A stretch of DNA of 64,000 nucleotides from Sphingobacterium deserti (GCF_000757725.1 NZ_JJMU01000048.1:1-64000); one strand, 5' to 3'. Positions 51,142-60,766 are shown, counted from the first letter of the stretch. Notes: generated from the letters alone by a model not told the origin. Program-made: numbers and translations.

Positions 51142-54108
51142 ATGAACCAACAATTAGCTAAATTTGCTTTCCATAAAATTACTGAAAACGTGCAAACAAT
51201 CGATAAGCTCCGTGAACTTTCTTTCAAATTGGAAGGTGAACTATTTTATGATCCCAATCTTCCGAAGCATCAAACTATGCGGTTGGCCTATGCGACCGAC
51301 GCATCGGTATACCAAGAGGTGCCGGTAGCCGTGGCCATTCCAAAAAGCAAAGAAGATCTAAAGAAGCTTATACAATTTGCGCGTGATACAAAAATTACGC
51401 TTATCCCACGCACTGCGGGCACATCGTTAGCGGGGCAGGTTGTCGGCGCTGGCATTGTGGTCGATGTTTCGCGATCTTTCAATCGTATTTTGGAATTAAA
51501 TGTGGAAGAAAATTGGGTAAGGGTAGAGCCGGGTGTTATTCGAGACGATCTCAATAGCTATCTTAAGCCTTATGGATTGATGTTTGGGCCGGAAACAAGT
51601 ACGGCAAGTCGGGCCATGATTGGCGGAATGATTGGTAATAATTCATCAGGGCTACATTCTATCGTATGGGGGGACACCCGTCAGAATCTCATAGCAGCAA
51701 CCGTACTACTGGACGATGCTTCTGAAGCGATATTTGAGGAGCTGGACGAGTTGCAGTTATTTCAAAAGCTATCTGCTCAATCACGCGAGGGAGATGTATA
51801 TCGGACAGTAAACGACCTGGTCAGTAAACCTGAAAATATCGCCGCGATAAACGCAGGCTACCCTAAAAAAAGCCTTACCCGTCGCAATACCGGTTATGCG
51901 TTAGATCTATTGGCAAATACAGATAAACCCTTTAATCTTTGCCAGATTCTGGCAGGTTCGGAAGGAACATTAGCACTAGTTACCGAGGCTAAATTGCAGC
52001 TCATGCCTTTACCTCCACAAGAGGTCGGGCTGCTATGTATACATTTTATGGATATGGTAGAATGTATGCAGGGCAATGTAGTTGCCTTATCACACCAGCC
52101 TGAAGCATCCGAGCTAGTCGATAAGTATATTTTGGATTTCACGGTAGGTCATCCTACTTACCAACATAATCGTTTTTTTATTACAGGTGATCCGCAAGCG
52201 CTTCTCATTGTAGAATTTAGGGCGGATGAGCTAGAAGCCCTACACATTAAAGCGGATGCGTTGATAAGTGATCTGCAACAACAGGGACTCGGATACGCTT
52301 ATCCATTTGTGACCGGCAGCTCGGCCACCAACTTGGTTTGGGATGTACGAAAAGCTGGTCTGGGTTTGATCCGGAATTTGCCCGGTGACGAACAGCCGGT
52401 AAACTTGATTGAGGATTGCGCCGTCTCTCCAGAAGATTTGCCGTCCTACGTTGCCGATGTTCAATCGTTACTTCGCGAAGAGGGTGTACATGCGTCTTAT
52501 TATGCACATGCCGGGGCTGGTGAATTGCATATAGAGCCTTTCATTAATTTAAAATCAGCCGATGGAAAGCGAAAATTTCGAACCATTTTGGATCGAACGA
52601 CTGATTTGGTATTAAAATATAACGGATCGCTAAGTGGCGAGCACGGCGATGGGCGGCTACGCGGCGAATTCATCGGTAAGGTTCTTGGTCAGCAGGTTTA
52701 CTCGTTATTGCAGCAAACGAAAAGACTTTTTGATCCAGACGGCGTCTTCAATGCCCATAAGATTGTTGATACGCCGCCTATGGATAGTGCTTTAAGGTAC
52801 GACACGGTGACTGATGCGAGCGCCATTCCTACTTATTTTGATTTTACCAAAGAAGAAAGCATACTCCGTTTGGCAGAAAAATGTTCTGGATCTGGCGATT
52901 GCAGAAAAAGTGAAATCACTGGAGGAACGATGTGTCCATCCTTTATGGCGACACGTGATGAGAAAGATACCACGCGTGCAAGAGCAAATATGCTACGGCA
53001 ATTTCTGACAAACTCCACAAAAAAGAACCGTTTTGATCATCAGGAAATCAAGGAGGTAATGGATTTGTGCCTGAGTTGCAAGGCTTGCAAAAGCGAATGT
53101 CCCTCTAGTGTAGACGTTGCGAAGATGAAAGCCGAGTTTTTACAGCATTACTATGATGTTCATGGCGCGTCGTTTCGCTCCTCCTTAATAGCAAATTTTA
53201 CCAAGAGCCAACAGCTGGGTTCATATGTTGCACCCCTTTATAATTTCTTGGTAGAGTCGCCTGTATTTTCAAAAATCATAAAACGTGTTGCCGGCTTCGC
53301 TCCGGATAGGTCATTGCCTACGGTGCATTATACGACTTTGTCTCGTTGGATCCATAAGCAGCCGTCCAAACCTAACAAAAGAAAAGTATACTTGTTTAGC
53401 GACGAATTTACGGAGTATAATGATACCGCTGTTGGGATTACCGCGTATAAACTTTTAACGCAGCTTGGTTACGAGGTTACTGTACCTAAGCATGTGGAAA
53501 GTGGCCGCACATATTTATCTAAGGGCTTTGTTAAAAAAGCGCAAAAGATCGCTAATAGAAACGTGGATTTGCTTCGGGGCTTGATTTCTGCGGATAGCCC
53601 ACTACTCGGTATCGAACCTTCAGCGATTATTACCTTTCGCGATGAATACATCGATTTAGTGGATGTGTCCAAACGAGAACAGGCGCGGGGGATTGCTGAA
53701 AACGCGTTGATGATTGATGAGTTCCTAATTCGGGAAATTGAGGCCGGACATATTCGAGAAGAGCAATTCACGACAGCGAAAAAGCAAATAAAATTACACG
53801 GCCACTGCTACCAAAAGGCATTTCATTTAGTAGGGTATACAGAACGGTTGTTATCCTTTCCGACACATTATGACGTGGAGGTTATCCCGTCGGGATGTTG
53901 TGGTATGGCTGGTTCTTTCGGTTACGAAAAAGAGCACTATGACGTGTCTATGCAAGTGGCGGAGTTGGTGCTACTACCTGCGGTTCGCGCCACAGATCAA
54001 AACACGATTATTGCAGCCGCAGGGACATCCTGCAGGCACCAAATTAAGGATGGCGCACAGCGTAAATCCTACCATCCGGTGGAAATTCTCTACGATGCTT
54101 TGCTGTAG
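51142..54108 (+). CDS. FAD- and Fe-S-binding dehydrogenase (YdiJ-like GlcD-GlcF fusion)
   Basis: 988 aa. The N-terminal FAD-binding type-4 domain (about 30-260; TLIPRTAGTSLAGQVVGAGIVVDVSRS, GPETSTASRAMIGGMIGNNSSG) is followed by the FAD-oxidase C domain (about 260-545, HAGAGELHIEPF, GEHGDGRLRGEF). Two cysteine motifs come next: CSGSGDCRKSEITGGTMCPSF, and CLSCKACKSECPSSVDVAKMKAEF (4Fe-4S). The C-terminal part has CCG-type domains (GHCYQKAF, SGCCGMAGSFGYE). The order and size match E. coli YdiJ, a D-2-hydroxyglutarate dehydrogenase, so oxidation of a D-2-hydroxy acid is the best guess; D-lactate is also possible. A short GGTTC/GAACC inverted repeat (51133-51148) brackets the start codon. Confidence 0.88.
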   Translation: MNQQLAKFAFHKITENVQTIDKLRELSFKLEGELFYDPNLPKHQTMRLAYATDASVYQEVPVAVAIPKSKEDLKKLIQFARDTKITLIPRTAGTSLAGQVVGAGIVVDVSRSFNRILELNVEENWVRVEPGVIRDDLNSYLKPYGLMFGPETSTASRAMIGGMIGNNSSGLHSIVWGDTRQNLIAATVLLDDASEAIFEELDELQLFQKLSAQSREGDVYRTVNDLVSKPENIAAINAGYPKKSLTRRNTGYALDLLANTDKPFNLCQILAGSEGTLALVTEAKLQLMPLPPQEVGLLCIHFMDMVECMQGNVVALSHQPEASELVDKYILDFTVGHPTYQHNRFFITGDPQALLIVEFRADELEALHIKADALISDLQQQGLGYAYPFVTGSSATNLVWDVRKAGLGLIRNLPGDEQPVNLIEDCAVSPEDLPSYVADVQSLLREEGVHASYYAHAGAGELHIEPFINLKSADGKRKFRTILDRTTDLVLKYNGSLSGEHGDGRLRGEFIGKVLGQQVYSLLQQTKRLFDPDGVFNAHKIVDTPPMDSALRYDTVTDASAIPTYFDFTKEESILRLAEKCSGSGDCRKSEITGGTMCPSFMATRDEKDTTRARANMLRQFLTNSTKKNRFDHQEIKEVMDLCLSCKACKSECPSSVDVAKMKAEFLQHYYDVHGASFRSSLIANFTKSQQLGSYVAPLYNFLVESPVFSKIIKRVAGFAPDRSLPTVHYTTLSRWIHKQPSKPNKRKVYLFSDEFTEYNDTAVGITAYKLLTQLGYEVTVPKHVESGRTYLSKGFVKKAQKIANRNVDLLRGLISADSPLLGIEPSAIITFRDEYIDLVDVSKREQARGIAENALMIDEFLIREIEAGHIREEQFTTAKKQIKLHGHCYQKAFHLVGYTERLLSFPTHYDVEVIPSGCCGMAGSFGYEKEHYDVSMQVAELVLLPAVRATDQNTIIAAAGTSCRHQIKDGAQRKSYHPVEILYDALL

Positions 54109-54159
54109 TCATAAAAACAATTGGATAGCTGTGTTGTTATCCATTAAAATAGCTTACGT

Positions 54160-54798
54160 ATGAAAAAAGTATACAGTTACGCGGCTGTTGTCGCGGTGAT
54201 ATCCAGCATCACTATTGGTTGTGGCAATCAATCCGGCAGCGAAACAAAGAAAGACAGTAAAGATTCGGCAGGTGCTGAACTGGGACAGTTTGTTAACACA
54301 GATACAGAAAATCCATCGGTATATTTTTACCTTGGGAATACCCAGGAAACGGATACTTCCGTTATGTATACGGCTAAGTCTTTGTATGAAAGCGATACCG
54401 TTGGTCTGCAGATCGAAGTGTCAAAAAATATACAAGCAGGGGTGGGCGCCGATGGCAATCCGGATGAAAAGGACGGATTTAAAAAAGGAGTAATTAAGTT
54501 TTCCTCTTTAGGAAAGCAATCTGATGCCTTTGTTCAGTCGTTGGGAAAAGTCTATGGGAAACCGGCTGATGGAAAAATGGTAACAACAGCGATAACACCT
54601 TTGGTTTTTTCTTCAAACAAGCAGGCTGTGGATCTTTCAAAAAACGGGACATATTCTTTCAAATTGTTTATGGAAAACAAAGTAGGTGCTGAAGCAGAGG
54701 TGTTTGCTATTTTGGATCTATATCGTCGACTATTTGAGTTGAAGGCGCGCGATACAACTCAGTTTGACCGTGTACTGTCTTCTTTTAAAGACGAATAG
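54160..54798 (+). CDS. Hypothetical lipoprotein
   Basis: Not recognised. 212 aa, lipoprotein signal ending SITIGC (Cys21), then a low-complexity linker (GNQSGSETKKDSKDSAG) and a beta-rich domain (VYFYLGNTQETDTSVMYTAKSLYESDTVGLQIEVS...FSFKLFMENK-like strands). No catalytic motif is visible. It begins 51 bp after the FAD/Fe-S enzyme and may be co-transcribed. A hairpin follows at 54826. Confidence 0.65.
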   Translation: MKKVYSYAAVVAVISSITIGCGNQSGSETKKDSKDSAGAELGQFVNTDTENPSVYFYLGNTQETDTSVMYTAKSLYESDTVGLQIEVSKNIQAGVGADGNPDEKDGFKKGVIKFSSLGKQSDAFVQSLGKVYGKPADGKMVTTAITPLVFSSNKQAVDLSKNGTYSFKLFMENKVGAEAEVFAILDLYRRLFELKARDTTQFDRVLSSFKDE

Positions 54799-54825
54799 CT
54801 TTGCATAAAAACATGTGAATAACGG

Positions 54826-54854
54826 AGTCGGCCCAATCGTGGTGTCGACTTTTT
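54826..54854 (+). terminator. Weak hairpin terminator after the lipoprotein gene
   Basis: AGTCG (54826-54830) with CGACT (54846-54850), then TTTT (54851-54854). The stem is short, so efficiency is uncertain. It overlaps the stop codon of the minus-strand small ORF at 54853. Confidence 0.4.
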
Positions 54855-54990
54855 ATTTGTCCTTTTGCGCCTGTTTTTGCTCGATAGTTTTATCACGTAC
54901 TTTATAGCTATGTGCCGGGTCTTCGGAAAAGTAATAGTTTGACAGCGCTAAAGCAATGCCGGTTACTAGAGAAACAATGAATTTTTGCAT
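54853..54990 (-). CDS. Small membrane protein, 45 aa
   Basis: An ATG at 54988-54990 opens a 45-codon frame ending TAA at 54853-54855. The product starts MQKFIVSLVTGIALALSNYY, a single hydrophobic segment (3-20), and ends in a charged stretch rich in Lys and Gln (VRDKTIEQKQAQKDK). Codon use looks ordinary and the topology is sensible for a small membrane or exported protein, but no homologue is recognised and it may be chance. Convergent with the lipoprotein gene. Confidence 0.5.
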   Translation of the reverse strand: MQKFIVSLVTGIALALSNYYFSEDPAHSYKVRDKTIEQKQAQKDK

Positions 54991-55215
54991 GACGTGGATG
55001 ATGTAGCTGTTAAATTAAGTTTGAAATTATTGAATGCTAGGCTGCCTAAAAAGTCTCTTTAGGTGAATAATTCATATCCATCGGCAAAATGGCCATTTTC
55101 CTCGGTGAATGAATTGCGGATTTACGACGCAATGATTCTATGTTACGATGACTTCAATAAAATATTAACTTTTCGGACGTTTGTTTTAATTTTTTTAAAC
55201 AAGCGAGGCGAGCAC

Positions 55216-56139
55216 ATGCGAACTCCGGGAGTTTTTAATTATCTTCATCGCATGATTAGTCGTTTTTTGAGTGTCGTTTTCTTTTCTACCCTTACGTTGT
55301 TTGTTCTGGCACAGGATATCGCGGTAGATAGGGAAGTTTTGGGAAAGGTAACAGACAGCAGATTGAATGAATTATCGGGTATTGTGGCCTCCCGCAAAAT
55401 GCCTAACATGTTTTGGACACACAATGACAGCGGCGATAGCGCACGTATATTTTTGATTGATAGCAAAGCGAAGCTCCGATGTATATTTTCTCTGGAGGGC
55501 GTAGATGCGGTTGATGTGGAAGATATCGCATGGTATGAGAAGGATGGAAAATCTTACCTGGTGCTTGCTGATATCGGAGACAATCGCGGGATACGTAAAG
55601 ATATACAACTCTATATCTTCGAAGAACCGGAATGGCAAGAGGGAAATGCTGTAGCGAAAATTTCGCAGCAAGGGATTAAGCGCATCAATATGCGATACGA
55701 AGATAAACCGCGTGATGCGGAAGCTTTGTTTGTGGATCCATTCGACAAAAAAGCTTACCTCATTTCAAAGCGTGATTTAAGGGTAGGCGTTTATCCTATT
55801 GATTTTGAAAGTGCGCGGTCGGGTAGCAGTCTGACCTTGAAACGTCGCTTAACATTACCTATGACGTTTATTACTGCAGCAGATGTAGCAGCAGATGGTA
55901 GTCGTATTTTAATTAAAAATATTGGTCAGGTATTTCTTTGGGAGCGCCGAAAAGGAATGCCTATACTGGAAGCATTTGCGCAAAATCCATTAACACTGGC
56001 GTACCAAGCAGAGCCTCAGGGTGAGGCGATATGTTTCGGCGCCGATAATCATGTTTTTTATACGGTTAGCGAACGCCCTCTTGGTTTAGAAGCGTATCTA
56101 TACGGCTATAAAATGCAACCCTCATCGTCTTTATACTAA
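55216..56139 (+). CDS. Secreted beta-propeller-like protein, unknown function
   Basis: I place the start at the ATG at 55216 (GAGG at 55204-55207), 12 codons before a second Met (55252) that also gives a signal peptide (MISRFLSVVFFSTLTLFVLAQD). A longer frame begins at 55063, but the extra residues look unstructured. The mature 275 aa is made of repeated strand patterns: ELSGIVASRKMPNMFWTHNDSGD, VDVEDIAWYEKDGKSYLVLADIGDN, PRDAEALFVDPFDKKAYLISK, FITAADVAADGSRILIKN and GEAICFGADNHVFYTVSE. These suggest a six- to seven-bladed propeller with aspartate-rich (D-x-G-D) turns. No enzyme motif. It precedes the esterase gene by 26 bp. Confidence 0.7.
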   Translation: MRTPGVFNYLHRMISRFLSVVFFSTLTLFVLAQDIAVDREVLGKVTDSRLNELSGIVASRKMPNMFWTHNDSGDSARIFLIDSKAKLRCIFSLEGVDAVDVEDIAWYEKDGKSYLVLADIGDNRGIRKDIQLYIFEEPEWQEGNAVAKISQQGIKRINMRYEDKPRDAEALFVDPFDKKAYLISKRDLRVGVYPIDFESARSGSSLTLKRRLTLPMTFITAADVAADGSRILIKNIGQVFLWERRKGMPILEAFAQNPLTLAYQAEPQGEAICFGADNHVFYTVSERPLGLEAYLYGYKMQPSSSLY

Positions 56140-56165
56140 CTTCCATATACTTTTACATTCCATCA

Positions 56166-56978
56166 ATGAAGCATATTCTTTTCCTATTTGTAGCCTTCGC
56201 GATATCTTTGCAACTTGATGCTGCGCAGGTAGATACGTTATCCGTATTCAGCAAACGGATGGACAAAAACGTCAAAACGGTTGTGATACTACCTGAAGGG
56301 AATAAACCCACGGCAACGTTATATCTCTTACATGGTTACTCTGGGAATTACTCCAACTGGGTGAACAATGTTCCACATATTAAGGATCTCGTAGATCATT
56401 ATGGCTATATGGTGGTTTGTCCGGATGGAGGTTTCGATAGCTGGTATTGGGACACTGCAAATAAAGACTATCAATACGAAACATTTATTACGAAGGAGCT
56501 TATTCCTTTTGTAGAAATAAAATACGCTATCGACGGCAAACGAACAAACCGAGGCATCACAGGTTTAAGTATGGGCGGACATGGTGCGCTGTACCTCGCC
56601 TTTCGCCATCAAGATCTTTTCGCTTTCGCGGGGAGCACTTCCGGCGGGGTCGATATTAGGCCATTTCCTAATAATTGGAACATGAAAGCACGAATTGGCG
56701 CATATCATGAAAACGAAAGAGCTTGGAATGAGCATACCGTTATGGAATTGACACACCTCATTCAGCCCGGCAACCTACAGTTGTTTATTGATTGTGGAAC
56801 AGAAGATTTTTTCTTTGGGGTGAATAGCAAACTACACGAAAAATTGAATTACCTAAACGTTCCCCACCACTACCTCACGCTGCCGGGAAAGCACGACTGG
56901 AAATATTGGTCACGATCTATTGATTTCCAGATGGCCTTTTTCAATCAGTGTTTTCAAGCGAAATTTAATACTAAATAA
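56166..56978 (+). CDS. Secreted esterase (alpha/beta hydrolase, esterase-D type)
   Basis: 270 aa; signal peptide (MKHILFLFVAFAISLQLDA|AQ). The alpha/beta-hydrolase fold carries the nucleophile Ser135 in GLSMGGHGAL, the acidic residue in DCGTEDFF (209-216) and His243 in GKHDW. The YLLHGYSGNYSNW loop provides the oxyanion hole. The family (esterase D/antigen-85-like) hydrolyses acyl esters on small molecules, acylated sugars or drugs. It is likely co-transcribed with the propeller protein upstream and the receptor 10 bp downstream. Confidence 0.9.
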   Translation: MKHILFLFVAFAISLQLDAAQVDTLSVFSKRMDKNVKTVVILPEGNKPTATLYLLHGYSGNYSNWVNNVPHIKDLVDHYGYMVVCPDGGFDSWYWDTANKDYQYETFITKELIPFVEIKYAIDGKRTNRGITGLSMGGHGALYLAFRHQDLFAFAGSTSGGVDIRPFPNNWNMKARIGAYHENERAWNEHTVMELTHLIQPGNLQLFIDCGTEDFFFGVNSKLHEKLNYLNVPHHYLTLPGKHDWKYWSRSIDFQMAFFNQCFQAKFNTK

Positions 56979-56988
56979 GTTGGTTGGA

Positions 56989-59304
56989 ATGTTCAAAATA
57001 ATTTTAGCAGTCATTGGTTTCCTCTGCAGTATGCAGGTTTTCGCGCAACAATTTGTATTGAGCGGCGTATTGCGTGACGGAAATACCGGCGAAACATTGA
57101 TAGGAGCCGTGGTTTCTGTAGAAAAGGGTGAGCCGGCAACAAGTACCAATGCTTACGGATTTTATTCGTTGGCTTTGCCCGCGGGGAAACATCGGATTTT
57201 GATGAGTTATGTGGGGTACGAAACCCGTGTGGAGGAAATTGATCTTTCGGCCAGCAAACGCCTTAATGCAGAACTCAAGCCGCTCGATAACATATTGGAT
57301 GAAGTTGTGATTTCTGCGAAAAGAAAGGATGGCAACGTGCGCGACGCACAGATGGGCGCGTTTAATATGACCATGGAGGAGATCAAAAATGTACCGGTGC
57401 TTTTCGGTGAGAAAGATTTACTCAAGACAATACAGCTTTTACCAGGTGTGCAAAGTGGTGGAGAAGGTACATCTAACTTTTACGTGCGTGGAGGCGGTTC
57501 TGATCAAAACCTCATCTTGCTTGATGAAGCAACCGTATACAACGCGTCGCATCTACTCGGCTTTTTTTCCACCTTTAATTCCGATGCTATCAAGGATGTG
57601 CAATTGTACAAAGGTGGTATTCCGGCGCAATATGGCGGACGAATATCCTCTGTATTGGATATCTCCATGATGGATGGAAATCAAAAGCGATTCTCTACCG
57701 AAGGCGGGATCGGCCTGATTGCTTCGCGCTTAAAAGTAGAAGCACCAATTGTAAAAGATAAAAGTTCGTTCATGCTCAGTGGAAGAAGGACGTACGCGGA
57801 CATGTTTTTAAAACTCTCCAACGACGACGATGTTAACCAAAGCAAACTTTACTTTTATGATTTAAATGCGAAGCTAAATTTTAAGTTAAATGACCGCAAT
57901 ACCTTGTATTTGTCTGGTTATTTCGGTAAAGATGATTTGGGTTATTCAGATCTATTCAGCTTTGATTGGGGCAATGCTACAGCTACTGTACGCTGGAACC
58001 ATATATTTAATGATAAATTATTTAGCAACACGTCGTTGATTTACAGTGATTTCACGTATAATGTGCATGTTTCCAGTGACGATACAGATTTTAGTATAGC
58101 GTCTAAAATCCGAAATTGGGATCTCAAACAGGATTTTTCTTACTATGCACAATCGAACAGTACAGTTCGTTTCGGTGTTAATATACTTCACCAATCTATT
58201 CATCCCGCAGCGCTGAATGCCTCCGAAAGCTCAAACGTGAATTCCATAGCAGTTGATACACGGCAAGGTATTGATTTATCGGCCTATGTTTCTCACGAGT
58301 GGAAACCCTTCGACCGCCTTTCGCTCATCTATGGCGCTCGTTTAAACAATTTTATGGTGATGGGGCCCGGAACGTTTTATGATTTTGATGCAGATGGAGA
58401 GTCCATCGGAAACACGGAATATGGAAACGAAATAGTAAAACACTACCTAAATATCGAGCCGAGATTCTCCGCTAGTTTTCTACTCGATCAGCGTAGCAGT
58501 ATTAAAGCGTCTTATAATCGTATCGCGCAGAATTTACACCAACTTACCAATACGACATCGAGCTTGCCTACTGATCAATACGTGGTAAGTAGCCTAAACA
58601 TAAAACCTCAGATTGCCAACCAAGCTGCGGTAGGCTACTTTCGCAATTTCTTAGACAATGGTTACGAATTTTCAATGGAAGCGTATTATAAATATATGCA
58701 AAACCAGATTGACTTTCGGAATGGAGCAGATTTGCAGGCGAACCGTTTTTTAGAGGGCGAACTTCTTTTCGGAATCGGGCGTGCATATGGACTAGAATGG
58801 TACTTTAGAAAAAATGTAGGCAAGCTTAACGGATGGATCAGCTATACATTATCACAAAGTGAACGTCGGTTTGATGAGATTGATAACGGAAACTGGTTTA
58901 GTGCAAGGCAAGACCGCACGCACGACTTGTCCGTGGTGGGGATGTATGAGTTGTCGAAAAGCTGGACACTAGGAGCGACATTTATTTTTAACACGGGTAA
59001 TGCTGTAACATTTCCAAGTGGAAAATACGAAGTTGATGGGCAATCGATGTTCTACTACACCGAACGAAACGGCTATCGTATGCCTAATTATCATCGCTTA
59101 GATCTTTCAGCTACCTATGAGCCTAACAAAGCGAATAAGCGATTTAATTCCAGTTGGACATTTGGCGTCTACAACGCCTACAACAGGCGCAATGCATACA
59201 TCATCGATTTTCGAGATAGCGAAACTACGCCAAACGCAACAGAAGCTTATCAAATTGCACTTTTTGGAATTATTCCTTCCGTTACGTGGAACTTTAAATT
59301 TTAG
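56989..59304 (+). CDS. TonB-dependent receptor with carboxypeptidase-regulatory-like N-domain
   Basis: 771 aa, from the ATG at 56989 (signal MFKIILAVIGFLCSMQVFA|QQF); an ATG 69 bp upstream lies inside the esterase gene. Residues about 22-100 form the CarboxypepD_reg-like/DUF4480 beta-sandwich (LSGVLRDGNTGETLIGAVVSVEKG...YGFYSLALPAGKHRILMSYVGYE). The plug (about 120-225) shows LLKTIQLLPGVQSGGEGTSNFYVRGGGSDQNLILLDEATVYN. The 22-strand barrel follows, ending IIPSVTWNFKF. It imports an unknown ligand across the outer membrane. The DUF4249 lipoprotein encoded next is the usual partner. Confidence 0.93.
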   Translation: MFKIILAVIGFLCSMQVFAQQFVLSGVLRDGNTGETLIGAVVSVEKGEPATSTNAYGFYSLALPAGKHRILMSYVGYETRVEEIDLSASKRLNAELKPLDNILDEVVISAKRKDGNVRDAQMGAFNMTMEEIKNVPVLFGEKDLLKTIQLLPGVQSGGEGTSNFYVRGGGSDQNLILLDEATVYNASHLLGFFSTFNSDAIKDVQLYKGGIPAQYGGRISSVLDISMMDGNQKRFSTEGGIGLIASRLKVEAPIVKDKSSFMLSGRRTYADMFLKLSNDDDVNQSKLYFYDLNAKLNFKLNDRNTLYLSGYFGKDDLGYSDLFSFDWGNATATVRWNHIFNDKLFSNTSLIYSDFTYNVHVSSDDTDFSIASKIRNWDLKQDFSYYAQSNSTVRFGVNILHQSIHPAALNASESSNVNSIAVDTRQGIDLSAYVSHEWKPFDRLSLIYGARLNNFMVMGPGTFYDFDADGESIGNTEYGNEIVKHYLNIEPRFSASFLLDQRSSIKASYNRIAQNLHQLTNTTSSLPTDQYVVSSLNIKPQIANQAAVGYFRNFLDNGYEFSMEAYYKYMQNQIDFRNGADLQANRFLEGELLFGIGRAYGLEWYFRKNVGKLNGWISYTLSQSERRFDEIDNGNWFSARQDRTHDLSVVGMYELSKSWTLGATFIFNTGNAVTFPSGKYEVDGQSMFYYTERNGYRMPNYHRLDLSATYEPNKANKRFNSSWTFGVYNAYNRRNAYIIDFRDSETTPNATEAYQIALFGIIPSVTWNFKF

Positions 59305-59314
59305 ACCAAAACAC

Positions 59315-60115
59315 ATGAGAACGTATTTTTACCTCTACATCATAGCTTTCTGCGCAGTGTTTGCTTCCTGTGAGGAAGTGATTGATATCGATCTTAATGA
59401 AGCTGATCCACGATTAGTGATTGAGGCGCAGCTTTCCGATTTGGGAACCGTGCAACGCATCCGGGTTTCACGAACAGTAGCCTTCACTGAATCTATAAAC
59501 TCCAGACCTGTGGACGATGCCTCGGTAACTGTTACCGACAATCGGGGCAGAGTCTTTAATTTCGTTTATGAAGAAAATGGATATTACGTCAACAGGAATT
59601 TTAGACCGGTAGCCACTCGGAATTATGATCTTTTGGTAAATGTCGAAGGTGAACTTTACGAGTCGTCCTGTCAGATGCCCTCCTACGTTGAAGTAGACTC
59701 CGTAGGAATATTAGAAGAAAGTATTTTTGGAGACAACTACTATTTCGCTACTTTTAAATTTCAAGATCCGGCCAATGTCGCCAATTATTATAAGTATGAC
59801 CTGTCTATAAACAGCGCCACTTTCCGTTTCGCTAGCGCTCTAAATGACAGGTTTAACGATGGACTGTATGTAACACACCAGATATCAGATCAGGACACCG
59901 ATATAGTTCCTGGTGATAGCATCGTTGTGCGGCGGTATTGCGTCGATAGGAGGGTTTATGAGTATTGGAACGAATTTCAGTCCACCAATCCGGGGACGGC
60001 GGCGCCAGGAAATCCAACCTCCAATATTTCAAACAATGCGCTCGGTTATTTTTCAGTTGCTTCTGTCAAGGAATTTGGCCTTCGTGTTCCAGAGATAATC
60101 TTGAGAGAGGAGTAG
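59315..60115 (+). CDS. DUF4249 lipoprotein, partner of the TonB receptor
   Basis: 266 aa. The start at 59315 gives MRTYFYLYIIAFCAVFASCEEVIDIDLNEADPRLVIEAQLSD with lipobox Cys19. A longer frame from 59117 would lie inside the receptor gene and is not credible. The DUF4249 pattern is clear: VEAxLxD, RIRVSRTVAFTES, PVDDASVTVTDNRG and a late ISDQDTDIVPGDSIVV...YWNEF. Members always sit beside TonB receptors and are surface-exposed or inner-face lipoproteins, perhaps ligand-binding; function is unproven. It follows the receptor stop by 10 bp. Confidence 0.93.
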   Translation: MRTYFYLYIIAFCAVFASCEEVIDIDLNEADPRLVIEAQLSDLGTVQRIRVSRTVAFTESINSRPVDDASVTVTDNRGRVFNFVYEENGYYVNRNFRPVATRNYDLLVNVEGELYESSCQMPSYVEVDSVGILEESIFGDNYYFATFKFQDPANVANYYKYDLSINSATFRFASALNDRFNDGLYVTHQISDQDTDIVPGDSIVVRRYCVDRRVYEYWNEFQSTNPGTAAPGNPTSNISNNALGYFSVASVKEFGLRVPEIILREE

Positions 60116-60121
60116 GCATTT

Positions 60122-60742
60122 TTAATGCTTGGGTTTCAATTTTTCAAATGAAAAGCCTTTCTCAAGAAAGTGCGCAATTGTAAGAGGTAGTGCATATTGC
60201 ACACGAGGAATGGCTTTCACATTGTCATGGAAGACGATGATCGAACCATTTTTACTGTGTCGGATAACGTTTTGATAGCATTTTTCAGGGCTCAATGTTT
60301 GATCAAAATCGCCTGAGAGTACATCCCAGAACACGACCTCAAATTGCAAATAAAGCCGCTTAAGTTGTGATTTTTTTGCCCGCGCATAGGGTGGACGAAA
60401 TAGGCTTGTTCTGGTTAGCTGCTGGCATTGTTCAATATTTTTAAGGTAGCGTTCGTCCTCAGTATCCCATCCCTTCAAATGATGGTAAGTGTGGTTTCCG
60501 ACGGCATGGCCCTCGCGAAGAATTCGTTGAAAAATATCGTTATGTTTAATAATGTTTTCACCCACGCAGAAAAACGTTGCCTTAATTTTATGTTTTGCAA
60601 GTGTGTTAAGAATAAATGGTGTGACTTCCGGAATTGGCCCATCGTCAAACGTCAGGTATATTTTTTTTTCCTTTCGGGATCGATTAAATGTGACGCTGGG
60701 ATAAAACCATCGTAAAAAAAAGGGCGCATTCACAAAATACAT
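60122..60742 (-). CDS. Polysaccharide deacetylase (NodB/PgdA-type)
   Basis: 206 aa. I chose the ATG at 60740-60742 (MYFVNAPFFLRWFYPSVTFNR), which is 27 bp inside a longer frame and gives a hydrophobic anchor-like start. The NodB domain is clear: IYLTFDDGPIPEVTPFIL (metal-binding TFDDGP), KIKATFFCVGENI, EGHAVGNHTYHH (metal ligands), and RPPYA (catalytic region), ending GSIIVFHDN. It deacetylates an N-acetylglucosamine polymer or peptidoglycan. It is divergent from the TolC gene and convergent with the DUF4249 gene. Confidence 0.9.
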   Translation of the reverse strand: MYFVNAPFFLRWFYPSVTFNRSRKEKKIYLTFDDGPIPEVTPFILNTLAKHKIKATFFCVGENIIKHNDIFQRILREGHAVGNHTYHHLKGWDTEDERYLKNIEQCQQLTRTSLFRPPYARAKKSQLKRLYLQFEVVFWDVLSGDFDQTLSPEKCYQNVIRHSKNGSIIVFHDNVKAIPRVQYALPLTIAHFLEKGFSFEKLKPKH

Positions 60743-60766
60743 ATTGACAATCTCAGATTTTTGTCT

